A stretch of 64,000 nt of DNA from Eunapius fragilis (Eukaryota > Porifera > Demospongiae > Spongillida > Spongillidae), in the NCBI GenBank assembly GCA_963681505.1, contig OY811980.1, positions 6,829,572-6,893,571 on the forward strand. The letters are read 5' to 3'. Made by a program: the position numbers and the translations under genes. Shown piece after piece: positions 46,601 to 59,770 of the stretch; positions within the stretch are counted from its first letter, which is position 1, and every line of letters begins with the position of its first letter. The notes beneath the pieces were generated by a model. The model ran no database searches. It saw nothing but the letters and a program-made list of their open reading frames with translations, and had not been told where the DNA came from.

Positions 46601-49600
46601 CTGGTGGTGGCACATTTCAAGGAGGTCATAGCTCACCATGCAGAGATAACTGCAGCATGTCTGAAGAAGATGGTCCACCTGATATATCAGTACCTTAGTA
46701 AGCAAGCAGACCCTAAATCCTTGCTTCAGGGCCTTCCAACGTGGGTGTACATAAAGGGCAAGTTTGTGAGTCCCCAAGTGGTAGCAGTTGAAGCAAATGG
46801 TTCTTTCTCTCAGGACCTTACTCCATATGTGCACATACTTCCTGAGGGCCTTGCCTCTTATCAGGACCTGTTCACACAGTGTGGAGTTGAAATGTCCCTA
46901 ACCCACAGGCAGATATGTTCAGTTCTGGAGATGATGCACAGTGGTGGAGGAAGTGAGGTGAGTCCTGAGAGGGCATGGAACATTGTAGTGAGCATCCTGA
47001 ACTGGCTGACCAGCAATGGAGAGCAGATGGTCCAGCTGGGTGATGGGGAGACATTATACGTTCCAATTGAATGTGACTCCAAGGGACCATCACTAGAGGA
47101 CTTTACAAAGGTCACTTATAGTGATAATGAGTTCTTGCGTAACATCTTATCTGCTGCAGGACAAGGTGATGTGCCATTCATCTTCTTGAACCATAGGGTA
47201 ACCTCCTTAGCTCACTGCTTGCACCTCTCCTCTCTGAGTGATCACCTGAGTATAACAGAAGATATTTTTGAGGATGCAGGACAGCATGAGCCACTGACAG
47301 TGAGGCTGAAGAACATCCTCAAGGAGTACAAAGATGGACTCACCATCGTCAAGGAGATGCTCCAGAATGCAGATGATGCTGGGGCCACAGAGCTCAACAT
47401 CTGCTATGATGCCCGTACCCACACTACTGAACGAAGGACCCTCTTCTTCCCTGACATGGAGGACAGTCATGGTCCAGCCTTGGTCATACACAATAACTCT
47501 ACCTTCACTGATGATGATTTCAAAAACATCACAAAGCTAGCTGGTGCCACTAAGGAAGGGTCACCCCTCAAGATTGGCAAGTTTGGTGTTGGGTTCTGCT
47601 CTGTTTACCACATCACAGATATCCCTTCCTTTATCAGTCGTGACTACCTTCAAATACTTGACCCAACACTGAGGTACTTAAAGGGAGCAGTAAAGGACAT
47701 TACAAAACCTGGAAAGAAGTTAAACCTCTCCCATCCCATCCTTCGGTCATCCAAACAGCTACAGCCATACCAAGGACTGTTTGGCTTCAGCTCACAGCAG
47801 TCCTACAGTGGGACAATGTTCAGACTTCCCTTCAGGTCCTCTCCTAGTGAGATCAGTAGTACCATATACAGCAAACACACCATTGATGAAATGGTATCTG
47901 ATCTGAAGGAGTGTAGCAGTGAGCTAGTCCTCTTTCTTAAGCACATCACCAAGATCACATTCAGCTTCATCGAGGCTGACAGCTCTGCACCACGTTATCA
48001 TGTAGAGATACAAAGGACTTCACAGCAATGCAGAGGAAACAGCCTTGTGACAGTAACGACCAGGGAAGATGGAGGCTCCTCTTCATCTAAGGTATGGTTA
48101 GTTAGCAGCTCAGATGAGGATATATCAGGGAAGCGAGGGACAGGATCAGTGGCCTGCTTACTAGAGGCACGTGAGGGAAGGTATGAGGTCCAGAGGTGCA
48201 TTGGAGAGACTTTCTGCTTCTTGCCCTTGACCAAGAGCACAGGTCTGCCAGTACATGTCAGTGCCAACTTTGCTGTGATGACCAACCGCAGAGGCATCTG
48301 GGCAGAGGACAGCCACACACCCCCCAGCACTAAGGAATCACAGTGGAACTTGGCTCTGATGGAGACAGTGGTCCCAAAGGCCTACCATTGCTTGCTGGAG
48401 GCTCTGAAGGGATTGGTGCAGGAGGATAAGCTGACTGGCTATGTCTTCCATTTCCTGTGGCCTCTAGATAACAACCTGGAGCAGCACCATCCATGGACTG
48501 CCCTCATAGCTGCCTGTACAGAAAGATATCGTCAGGGCAGCTCATGTACTCCTGCAATACCTCACGCTGGCTGACTGTTGGAGACAGCAGGTTCATTGCT
48601 CCTTCCATCTTTGCTATCTCATCTGCACATGCAGATACTCCTCCTTGCATTGTGGAGGCTATCAAAGGGCTTGGCACTCCAGTAGTGGACCTTCCATTGG
48701 TATATCATGCTTGCCTAGATCTTGGACAGTCCACCATCACAGAGCAGGTGTTTGCTACAATGTTCTTCCAACACATTGGCCTTCTCAATGACATGAAGGA
48801 ATGCAGAAATGAAGTCTTGGTGACCCTTTTGGAGGTATTTTCAGTGGAGATGGGGAAGGACACAGTGCGTGAGAGGACATTAAAGAGTGCTCTTGAAGGG
48901 AACAAGTGTGTGCCTTGCAGTCCATGTGGAGCCACTCTTAAGAAATGTTGTGAGCTGGTTGATCCGCAGTCTATATTTGCAGCCATGTATGATGATAGTG
49001 ATGGCATGTTTCCATGCATAGCAGTGTGTGAAAGTGATCTTGCAAGACAAGCAATGCTTAAGCTTGGTCTCCATCACAACTCAGTGCCTTGGGAATTTGT
49101 TATTGAAAGAGCTCAAACTATCAGTTCTGTCTATAGCAAGGACCTCAACAAGGCACTAAAAAGTGTTGAATGCATACTGCAAAGTATCCACAGGAACATG
49201 ACCCTTTGTCCTGGAGGGATGGTTCCAAATGAGGCTAGAACCCTTTCATCCATCCCATTCTTACCAGTCAAACAGAAACCTGATGGATATCCATTGCCTT
49301 GGTTTGGGGACAGCTGCTCTCATCTCCTCTGTGGAAGCGACCTGGTCACCTTTGGACCAGAAACAGGAACATCCTGCAATGTTGATTTGATTGCTGGCTC
49401 TAGTGTTGCCATCTTACAGAGGAGCACCGGGGCTAATGGCGTGCCTTCAGATGTCTGTAACCTTCTCCAAATGAAGACCACTCCTTCATGTGCCAATGTT
49501 GTTGCACATTTCAAACAGCTGATAGCTGTAGTACCACAGTTAGAATCAGATGTTAGGTCATCAGTGAATGAAATGTGTGATGCGATGTATAGCTACTTTG

Positions 49601-52600
49601 ATCGTTACTTGAGTGCTAACTCCCAACAAGTACCATCTGAAATGTGTGAATTGAGAACTTTATGTTGTATCTGGACTGGAAAAGAATTCATATACCCCAA
49701 TATGGTAGCCAAGAACTGGGCAATGCATGGTCCATACTTGTTCAAAGTCCCCACCATTATGGTATACAGACAGAGGTTTGTAGAATTTCTCAACATCCAG
49801 TCATCTTTCACAGCCAGTGATGCTTTGAGAGCTCTGAGAGAGATGAGCAATGACTTTGGAGATGAACCTGTCAGTGAAGAATGTCAACAGATAATAACAC
49901 ACATCATTCCCCTACTTCATGTGGTCAAGGTTGACGATGTGAATCAACGAGTGATGCTACCAGATCGGACGTATATAATGTGTGATGCCAGTCAGTTGGC
50001 CTTCAATGACACACCTTGGTGTGATGCTGATGAAGGTACAAGGTTTATCCTTGATACTATTCCAAGACCTTTAGCCTTGAAGCTGGGTGTAAAGACTGTT
50101 CGAAGTCTGATAGTTGAGAAATATGCATCACTGTTTGAATACAATGTGGATGAAGAGGCCTTTGGTCAGAGTGAGCCTCTCACCAGGAGGATCCAGAACA
50201 TCCTGCAGGACTACCCTAATGATGAGACAGTTCTCAAGGAGCTCCTACAGAATGCTGACGATGCCAAAGCTAACAAGATGTACATCATTCTGGACAAAAG
50301 GAGTCATGGCAACAAGGTGTTTAATGACAGCTGGAAGGAGCTCCAGGGACCTGCACTGCTTGTCTGGAATAGTTCTGTTTTTAGTCCAAAGGACCTTGAA
50401 GGAATCCAGAAGTTGGGATTTGGAGGCAAAAGATCTGATGCTGAGACCATAGGACAGTATGGGATTGGGTTTAATGCTGTGTACCATCTAACGGACTGTC
50501 CCAGTTTTGTATCCAATGGAGACACAATGTGCATATTTGACCCCCACTGTAAGTATGCTCCAGGAGCCAATGTTATAAAGCCTGGGAGGAGATTTGATAG
50601 GTTGAAAGATGGGTTCTGGGAGAAGTTTCCTGACTTAAAATCCTCTTACCTTCAAGATGGACTACAGAACTCTCCTCAGGACCTTCAAGATGAACTGAAG
50701 GGTGGATCTCTCTTCAGGCTTCCCCTGAGGCACACTCATAACATGGTTAAAACCTCTAGGATAGTCCCAGAGCAGCCTGATGGATCCAGGCCCTTACCAC
50801 TGGATGCTTATAACATGCAGAAGTTGCTTGACAAATGGTCCCCCTGCATGAAGCAATCCATGTTCTTCCTCAACAATATCACCGAGATCAAATTCCTTGT
50901 CATTGAGGCAGACAGCCATCAACTGACTGTCACCCACCACTTCAGCACACGTGTTGATCAACCTGATATGAGACGACTTGATGAGTTCAAACTAGCTGTG
51001 CACAATTTCATCTCTGTTTCTGGGAGTGAACCCAAAACTGTTATGTATTCACTTTCACTGTGTGAAACACTGTACCAACATGCAGGAATGTATTCACTTA
51101 GGCATACACCAGTAAAGCCAAGAGAAAAAGTGGAGAAATGGTTGATCCAACAGGGGATAGGTGACATAGAAAATGAAACGCAAAGTTGGAGCTTCATAAA
51201 ACAGATGAAGCCAAGGCATGGCATTGCTGCACCCCTTGACATGAAGGAGACTCTTAAAGGTCAGGTGTACTGCTTCCTTCCCCTTCCAATTATGTCTAAC
51301 CTTCCTGTACATATTAATGGCCACTTTGCTCTTAACACTGCACGGAGAGACCTCTGGAAGTCCACTGACCCAATAAGGGCAACCTCTGATGATCCAAGAC
51401 ATACTTGGAACAAGAACCTCATATCTGCTATTACAGTCTCTTACTACAAGTTCTTATCTCTGGCATATCATCATACCTGTCAGTATAAAACCTATGAATC
51501 ATACGATCAGCTCAAAGCTGACGTAGCTACTTACTACAGGCTGTTTCCAGACCTCACTCCAGGTGTACTTGAAGGATTTTGGCATGATCTGGCTGTGAAC
51601 ACTTACACTCAGCTAATACAGCATAAACATAGTGTGCGCATCTTAGTTGCTACAAATAATGAAAAGCAAGGTTTGCTCTTCCTACCTGATGATGATGAAA
51701 ATGGTGACAGCATAGCAGAAGAGACTGCTCATGTGTTATCTGTGAAGTGGTGTCCCTTACAGGCTGGCTCTCCACGTGAACAGGCACATTTCTTTGATCC
51801 TAAAGGTTCACAGATGGCCAGTCATATAGAAAGCTCCCAAGAGAATCCTTCTTCTAACACAGCTATGGCACCATTTCTAAATAGCAATCCCTCTTTTACT
51901 CAACCTCAAATAAGTCAGCAGAGACACATGCTCCAGTCTGCTGTTGGTGCTTCTAATCAAGTGGACAGTCTCCAATCCATTCTGGAGATGACAGGTATGG
52001 TTATCACATATGCCCCACTTTCCATCAGGGATAAATTCAGTAGTCGTGGCCTACGACTGCCCACCATTTCACCCAGCACTGTGTATGACTATTACAAAGA
52101 GTTCCACAATAGCAGGGTTAGAACATATCCTTGTGACGTAGAGGAGTCAGTGTTCAAAACTGTAAGCAATTTCAAATATTTCTTAAAATACCTTCTCACT
52201 GAACAGAGGTGTTTTGTCCAGCCATCATTCCCAGAAGGTGTAGCTCTAGTCATTACAGCAGACGGAAAAATCAGGACATTTCAGAACAGAAACCTCATCT
52301 TGTCATCCAAATTTTCTCACCTTTATCCAAGCAGTTACCACAGGTTCCTTCATCCAGACCTTCTTCCTCTGAACATGGCAGCCTGCTACTTCCTCACAGC
52401 TTGTGCACATCAAAACATAAGGGATTGCTACTATGACCAACACTTGCATGGCATACTAGCTGACACATTACCAGAAGAGTTACTGGATGTTGAGTCTGCT
52501 AGTAATCTCTTGCGTGAGGATGTACTGTTATCCTTTTGGAAATGTTTTACAGAAGACAATGTGTTTGCATCATGCTTGGATACCATTGTCAAGAGATGGG

Positions 52601-55600
52601 CATTGCTGCCATCCTTGTCCCATCAGCTGTTCTCTACCCAATCCCCATTACTTCCTATTATCCGATCTGGAGAGAACCGTTACAATGATGTTTTGGGGGT
52701 TCTTGAAGCACTTGGGATGCCCTTCCTGGAACAGTGGGTGCCATATGTTGCCCACAGATTTTGTCCCACTATGGACCAGTACAGCAAGGTGCTTCAAAAC
52801 CTTGTAACCCTTCACAGAAGTACTGCAATCAGTACTATTTCAGATATGATTGTCAAAGTTTTACTGAAGTATTTCAACGGTATTGATTTTTGGTCAGAAC
52901 CACATTGTTTGGAGCTGATAATGAGTCTGCCGTATTTCCTGGATGTGAAAGGTAACTGGATTAGGATTAAAAGGGGACATGCATATATATTTCCACACAA
53001 CATTAAGCTTGCACTTGATGGCATTGATGTATGTTTAGAAGATAGCAATGCAGTGTTGCTAGACAACAGTGGTGTTTGGAGGGAGTTCTTTCAGCCTGCT
53101 GCTATAGGGGTCCATGAAATACAGCCAGAGGAGTTATACATCAAACATATATTCAGTAACTTTAACAAACTTTCTGAAGTACAGCGATACAGCCACCTGA
53201 AGTACTTCAGAGATGTTCTTTGCTGTCATAAAATACAGCACAATGGTTCCTCAAAATCTCAAGACTTCGTTAATGCACTGAAGAAACTCCCATGCTTGGG
53301 CCCAGACCATTCTCCACTCAGACCCATCAGTTACTTCTATGACCACACCCAAAATATTTTTCGCTTCTCAGCAGACCTATTTACCTTCCTTCCAGAGTAC
53401 TTCAGAAGTGGGGATGCAGAGGAAAAGAAGTGGCTTGAATTCTTTCGTGAGCTGGGTCTGAAGGTGTGCATGACTGAAGGTCAGTTTGAGCAGCTGGTCC
53501 AAAGCATTGTCAGTGGTCAACACTCTGATATCAGAAGTTATTCAAATACATTGGTGCAATTTCTTTTCAAAAATCATCAACAATTTACAGCTACATTTTT
53601 GAACAAAGTTTCTGGCATGCCATTTGTTCCCACGAGGGAGCTAAAGGACCTCACCTGGATAGCTCCGGCATTTAATGCACCTCATCGAGTTCAGAGGGGT
53701 CAGGAGACCATCAACATGGCACCTCTGAGGGGAGCGTACTGTGGAGAGGAACCTTGCCTTATTTGGACAGTGATGCCTGTCATCACACTACCATCAAGGT
53801 GCACATCAGAAAAGGTTTTGGCCATCTTAGGCATCATCACTGAACCAAGTGTTCAAGATGTGGTAAAGAATGTCTCTACCATTTCTTACAGTCCATTGTC
53901 CAATGGAGACCTATTTGAAACAGAATCCCAAGACAACATGACTCCACAGGGTGGAAGTGACCTCATTACAGTGATGTCAGCAGTCTTTAGATTTCTTAAA
54001 ATGAAAAGCATGTCCAATAGAGATTTCACGTACCCTCACATCAACTCCCTCTGTAATCTGGCCTGCATACCAGTACACTCTCAGGAGCAGAAGGACACTG
54101 TCCTGGTTAAGCCTTCACAGGTGGTGATCATAGGTGACATCCACTGCTACTACCCCTTCCTGCACCGCCTACCTGATAGGTTGCATAGTGCAGACTTTGA
54201 CGATATCTTCAAGAATATTGGTTTGGAAAGAACAGTTGGTCCTGGACATATGAGAACCATCTTAGAAGTGGCATACAACCAATCAGACCAGCTTTCCCTT
54301 GACATCAACACACTGAGAGCTGTGCACCATTCGCTGAAGACCTTGTGCACGATGCTGAAGAAGAGCAGGAAAGGTAGCACCCATAATCTGTCTCCTCTCT
54401 ACCTCCCAGACCAGAGTGGTAAGCTGTGTCCATCCACATCCCTGGTCTACTGTGACAATGTGCAGTACTCACACAAGGTTCTGGAGTTTTCCAGAGCAGG
54501 GCTGTCCATGTTCCTCCTGCCACCTCAGCTGGGTGTCCAGGAGGAGGAGTTCTGCAGTCTCCTTCCAGAGGCAGTGAGGCCACAGTGCATATCAAGCTGC
54601 ATCACTAAGGTAAGACACATGGAGCTCCTCCCAGTGGCCACACCCCTTGTGGACCAGCTACAGCGCACACTCCAAATGCCTGAGCTGATTGAGGCTATCA
54701 TAAAGGTCATAGAAAACTTAACAGGAAACAGTGACTTGACCGAGGACCTCAGCAAATGTCTCAGTGATGTCCTGTCTAACATCCGAGTGATAACTGTTCA
54801 AAACCTAAGTCATTCCATCTCTCTAATACGACCTCCACAGTCCATTGGAAGAATAGATATGTTGTATGAGCTGACTGAGGAGTCAGAACAGTGCCAGCTG
54901 TATATCGATTCAAATAGAGGTTCCATGGTTACCTGTAAATTGGTCTGTGATGCTCTTAGTGATCTGGTTATGAAGCATCTTAATAAGCCATTAAAAGACC
55001 AAATATATAATGTTTTGCACAAGCTGAAGGAATACATATCCACTCTTCTGATGGTCCAACGGCTGGAGGACATTCATGAAATCCTAAGGACACTCAATAT
55101 CAGACTGGGCACAGGTGAAGCATCCTTCCATGACCTGGAACCAAAGCTGGGTGACCTAATCCCCCCAACGTGGCACTGCAGGCTTGCCCAAAATCCAAGC
55201 TACATCTTTAGGTCTGAGGAGTGGGTTGGATTTAAGACTGAAGATGGAAATATTATATTTGCTCAAGTTGTGGAGTCCATTGAAAGAACCAGATGTAGCA
55301 TTCGTATAGCCGAGGATAGTTTAACAAGGAAAAGAATGGTTAGTTCTCTGGTGCTGTACAAGTTCCTAAGAGGGACGACCCATCCAGATGTCACTCCCAT
55401 GACAACAGAACTAGTGCTGACCCAACAACAAACCCTAACAATCCAGGAAGCCATGCAGCAGGTCCGCTTGGAATTGCAGAGAACTCTACAGCTACCAGTG
55501 AGCGGTCGTAAAAGGTCCTTTAAAAAATTACGTCGCCAGTGGCATCCTGATAAACACAGCAACAAACCTCTTGCAGAAGAAGTGTACAAGTACCTTGACC

Positions 55601-55698
55601 AGCAGATCAGCAGACTGGAACGAGGGCTGACCCTGGAGGACCCACCCTCAGCAGAACAGCAAAGGGCGGGACAAAGCACCTCTCACAGCCGCTCCTAG
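37689..55698 (+). CDS. Sacsin-like giant protein with three GHKL ATPase modules and J domain (apparent frameshift)
   Basis: Exons 37689-37793 and 37845-38103, a 5.5-kb intron, then one huge exon 43563-55698. Together they encode about 4,165 residues (human sacsin 4,579). Three Hsp90-type ATPase modules are clear: residues ~10-125, ~1365 and ~2320. Each has an N-box (EIIQNADDAGA, EMLQNADDAGA, ELLQNADDAKA) and a glycine motif (GKFGIGFNSVYHIT, GKFGVGFCSVYHIT, GQYGIGFNAVYHLT). A J domain with HPD (RRQWHPDKHSNK, ~residue 4110) lies at the end. No N-terminal ubiquitin-like domain and no HEPN domain follow, unlike vertebrate sacsin. Such proteins are proposed co-chaperones of Hsp70. The large exon changes frame (-1) at about 48505-48520: the first frame stops at 48574 while the protein clearly continues in another frame. 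This may be a one-base assembly error or a real break. Confidence 0.9.
38347..38375. repeat. Poly(C) tract, sacsin intron 2
   Basis: A run of about 28 C between 'gcgaa' and 'tcggg', close to the start of the large intron. Confidence 0.93.
39112..39293. mobile_element. Fold-back element in sacsin intron
   Basis: Inner arms 39112-39141 and 39168-39198 are inverse repeats over 30 bp with one mismatch and one indel. The loop reads 'gtgtagatgtaacagaacta', matching the loop of the element at 1562. The right tail ('ctttctcgttagagaatgtt') matches both other family members. Confidence 0.75.
39957..40371. repeat. 24-bp minisatellite in sacsin intron
   Basis: About 17 nearly perfect units of 'tgtacagaggtgaagtgtcc' plus 'atgt'. 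Because 24 is divisible by three, long open frames run through it in several frames on both strands; no gene is implied. Confidence 0.97.
41116..41331. mobile_element. Short element with ~16-bp inverted ends
   Basis: The left end 'caggggcggatatagg' and right end 'cctgtatctgcccctt' are imperfect inverse repeats. Inside are three related 'gtattgggcc' segments and a poly(C) run of about 27 (41161-41187). Non-coding; resembles a MITE but the family is not identified. Confidence 0.5.
42069..42114. repeat. Perfect 22-bp palindrome with 2-bp spacer
   Basis: Arms 42069-42090 ('gtagccagcgtaccacctga' plus 'ac') and 42093-42114 are exact inverse complements with only CT between. Outer arms 'accggtggtccc' (near 42052) and 'gggaccaccagt' (near 42173) suggest it sits inside a larger hairpin element of about 140 bp. 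Confidence 0.93.
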
Positions 55699-56483
55699 GA
55701 CAGGCCTTATATAGCGTAATGATTTTATTGGTAGTTGACATTTTAGTTCAGTTATGTCTATTTGAACAGGAGTGATAGTGGACTGTAAAAAATATTTTTA
55801 ATTTAAAAAAGCAATTAGTTATTGCTAACTCTGAATTGTATCTACATGTATTTCCATCATGCACTATAGATCACACATAGATCACACGGCCTTCACATGA
55901 CCTATATGTTACTGCAGTACTAAGTAATTAAAATTAAATTTGTGTGCATAAGCCAAAGCTGTGATATGTGGTACATTTCTCTTGTACTGACTCACATTCA
56001 ACACTGCACAGGTACGAGATAATTTACCTGCAGGGCGCAATTGAAGTTTTAGCATCTTCAGACCATTAGTTTACAAAGACTTCGTCTAGATTAGATTGTT
56101 CTGAACAAAACATCCCCACTGAGTGCCACAATGGTCATAGATGCTAGCAATTAATTACACATCAATAAAAAACTGTGCTGCTGAATAAAATGTGATATGC
56201 TAAAGGACACAGTGTGCCCTGTATGACACTTCAATATTACATTTGAATATGGTACACATTACAAAACTTTGCCGGAGGACATGAGCACAAACATTGCACG
56301 GAAACATATCCAAGACAACCAATCAGAAGCATGCAGCAACAAGAAAAAAAAAAACTGCCAACCAGTACAACAGTATGTAAACACATGTGTATGTGAGAGT
56401 GTGTGTGTACCACCAATACACACAGTGGAAGAGACAGAAGAACAAAAAGTATGACGAACATGAACAAGATCCATCATAATTGT
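55699..56483. other. Convergent 3' intergenic region (sacsin-like / ASF1)
   Basis: AT-rich, no coding sequence recognised. It must hold the 3' ends of both convergent genes. AATAAA occurs on the plus strand at about 56164 and 56184, rather far from the sacsin stop. Confidence 0.6.
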
Positions 56484-57784
56484 CTAATCCCAGTTCACTT
56501 TGAATTTCGTAACTCGTGGGTTACTGGCTAGGATGTTTCTTTGTAACTGAGGAGAGGGTACACAAAAGCACACCTCCATAAGCCACGATCACAATTCTGC
56601 TTCCCCTCTATCCATCCCTCCTATTTATCCCACCAAACATTCCTCAGGGGTGCATTTCATTGGGGGGAGGGGTACATGTACCCCCTCTGCCTACCTTCCC
56701 ATCAGGCTGATACCCATGCACATGCTTTAGTTCACAGAAGTGTTGGAATCAGTTGAATTGTAGGTCTTGTGTGTAAATATGGTGTTTTGCTTGTACTTAT
56801 ATGCCAAATTATATACCTCCCCCCCCCCCCCCCCACCCTCCTTGTAAGTCCTTCTCTTTCTCCTTCTCCCCACGGACTAACCTTATCAAACAGTGGTTTT
56901 GGTGGAGGATTCTCCACCAACTCTGGTTCCACATACTCGTTGTTGACATAGTAACCCACCCTCACAAACTCAGCCATCTTGTATGAGCATGTGAGGAGCA
57001 CAACAGTGACCCCAATAGCATCCTCTGGGGGGATCTTGGCTTGGTCAGGGGGGTCCACCTATGGGATGGAGGGTTAGGGGTTAGGGGACAAGGGTGGGTT
57101 TGTGGGGTGTTAAGAGATAAGGTAGTTGCCTCACCTGGAAAACAAAACGATGTCTACCAGCAGGCACTGGTCCCACTAGGACAGAGTCTAGTGTTTGATC
57201 GTAAGATTCAGTCGAAGCAGAGCCAACATATATGACTTTCCATTCCAGGTCTGCGTGACATTACGTATAAAATGGCCGAAAGCATTAACTTGTGAGCCCA
57301 TGTGAAAAAGCTAGTCTAGTTCCAGTTTTGGCTTATATAATTATAAGGTAATAAATGTGGTGCGTACAAGAGCAACGCGTCAGCGCTACACGGACCATCG
57401 GAACGTGTTAAGTTCGATTAGGCAATACAAGACAAGGCAAAACGGGGGCGTATGTATGGAGGTCTTTAATTGGAATCAATTAACCTCTCCCGCCCGCCTC
57501 TAAGACTAAAGTAGCAACACGAACCTGAACTACGTACAATTGCAATTGTGATCAATATTTAAACATGGTAAAGAATAGACTATATAACTATCAATTTGTT
57601 ACAACAACTTCCGTATCTTTCATTACAAAAATGTTGATTTCTTCTCTCTCGACCCCTCCCATATATAAAACATACCTGATGGAAGATCTTCGAAGCATTC
57701 GAACGTAACTTCAAATTGGAAGGGATTGTTGAACGCCGTAGGGTTGTCCAAAACAGTAACATTAGTTACCTCCACCTTGGCCAT
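56484..57784 (-). CDS. ASF1: ASF1 histone H3-H4 chaperone, core-only form
   Basis: Four minus-strand exons join in phase: 57676-57784, 57135-57250, 56882-57058, 56484-56546, giving 154 residues. The protein opens with [15 protein letters not shown] and contains [33 protein letters not shown] and ends [17 protein letters not shown]. This is the whole conserved immunoglobulin-like core that binds H3-H4 and hands histones to CAF-1 or HIRA in the nucleus. Vertebrate ASF1A/B have about 50 more residues with kinase (TLK) sites; here the stop follows the core directly. It lies 216 bp downstream of NUP155 on the same strand. Confidence 0.96.
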
Positions 57785-58000
57785 AGTGTAGTTTATTGCC
57801 GCCACCTGCCCGCGGTATTCGTAATGCGCGCGCACTGCTGATTTCCGCGCACGCGCCAGTAATCGCTACGGTTTTTAACACCCCCAAAGCCAAAGCTGGT
57901 CTTCACATAGCTCATGTATACAGTTGATTAGTGCATGAGTACTTTGATCGCATGGTAAGAGCCATAATAAACTTTCAGATGTAATATATAGATATAATAT

Positions 58001-58155
58001 CTACCTATCCCGGTCCATGTACAACCCCTGGATATGAGTTTGAAGGTCGCGAAACTTCATGTGGAGGTCTCCAGCTGCAGAAGAAGGCGTAGCTGTGTGC
58101 AGCTCCACTATGTACACACTGATGGCGTCAAGTATAGTCTGTTTGAAAGTGGACC

Positions 58156-58215
<60 letters not shown>

Positions 58216-58378
58216 CAGCAGCCCTAGCAGTGAGAACACAATAAGGATGGCTGCGCAATACCTTTCATAGGCAGGAACAAGAGAAGGATTATCCTTGTAG
58301 TGGCAGAGGAGGAAGTAGATGGCACTGAGAGGCTGGTGGACAGTCTGCCAGAAAGGGAGCTGAAAAGCAACCAAGAGA

Positions 58379-58409
<31 letters not shown>

Positions 58410-59739
58410 TGAGAGAGGAAAGAAAGAGAGAGAGGAGAGGTCATCCATGTAGGCTGTGTACCTAGTGTGTACCTTAGACTTAAACAGCCTGTTATATATG
58501 TCAAACAAAGTCTGAATGGACACTCCAACCCGGTGTAGCGTAGTGTGAACAAAATCCACCCTCCAGTGCTGTTGGCAGCTGTACTTCTCTAGCACACTGA
58601 TAATGTGCTCTAAATAGAATAGGTAGTAGCATAATCAAAGAGATAGAGAGAGAGAGAAAGGAGAGGGCAACACACCCAATGGGAAGAACCGTTCACTGTG
58701 TATATACAGCTGTCCCAACTGCATAAGTTTTGCTTGCATACTCTGCATCTGGTTCTCTACCGACTGCTTCTTGGTGAGGCTAACCTCTGTCAGAAGGCAA
58801 AAGGATATAAGACCACATGATATGATTTACAGAACCTCTTATAGTAGCTTCACACACACACATCCACCAGGTCACCATGGCAGCACACATTGTGCAATGT
58901 CATCTTGACATTAGTTAACAGGTGTGTGGGGTGTGCACACTATCTTCTGCTCCTCCCCCTCCCAATATGGACCAACATGACGTAATCTGCCTCCTCCCCC
59001 TCCCATATGGACCAACATGACGTAATCTGCCTCCTCCCCTTCCCATATGGACCAGCATGATGTAATCTGCCTCCTCCCCCTCCCATATGGACCAACATGA
59101 TGTAATCTGCCTCCTCCCCTTCCCATATGGACCAGCATGACGTAATCTGCCTCCTCCCCCTCCCATATGGACCAACATGATGTAATCTGCCTCCTCCCCC
59201 TCCCATATGGACCAGCATGACGTAATCTGCCTCCTCCCCCTCCCATATGGACCAACATGGCAACTGGACAAAGAATAGTCTAATCACCACATTCAAATTA
59301 ATAGTATAATCCCCCTGGCTTGCGTCCTACATCTAGCAATAAATTAAACATTTTGAATACAGAACCCTTGCAGCTAGTAATCATTACATAACATACACTT
59401 GGCTGTAGTAGTGTGCACGTCAGCATCATGTGAGTGTGGGACAACACATATGGCAACTTCCTAGATGCTGTCCCCCACTTTAATGCACCATACATATGCA
59501 AGTGAGATGTGTATATGTATGTGTGCATGTATGTGTATGTATGTATGTATGTATGTATGTATGTATGTATGTATGTATGTATGTATGTATGTATGTGTGT
59601 ATGCATGCCTGTATGTATGTATGTATGTATGTATGTATGTATGTATGTATGTATGTATGTATGTATGTATGTATGTATGTATGTATGTATGTATGTATGT
59701 ATGTATGTATGTATGTATGTATGTATGTATGTATGTATG

Positions 59740-59770
<31 letters not shown>

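Noticed and set aside
48490-48580. Programmed ribosomal frameshift
   Set aside because: No X XXY YYZ slippery heptamer in the zero frame near the shift and no obvious reason for recoding; not excluded but not supported.
43553-55698. Two separate genes of 1,673 and 2,401 codons
   Set aside because: The second frame continues the same sacsin repeat domain without an own start context; they are halves of one gene split by a frameshift.
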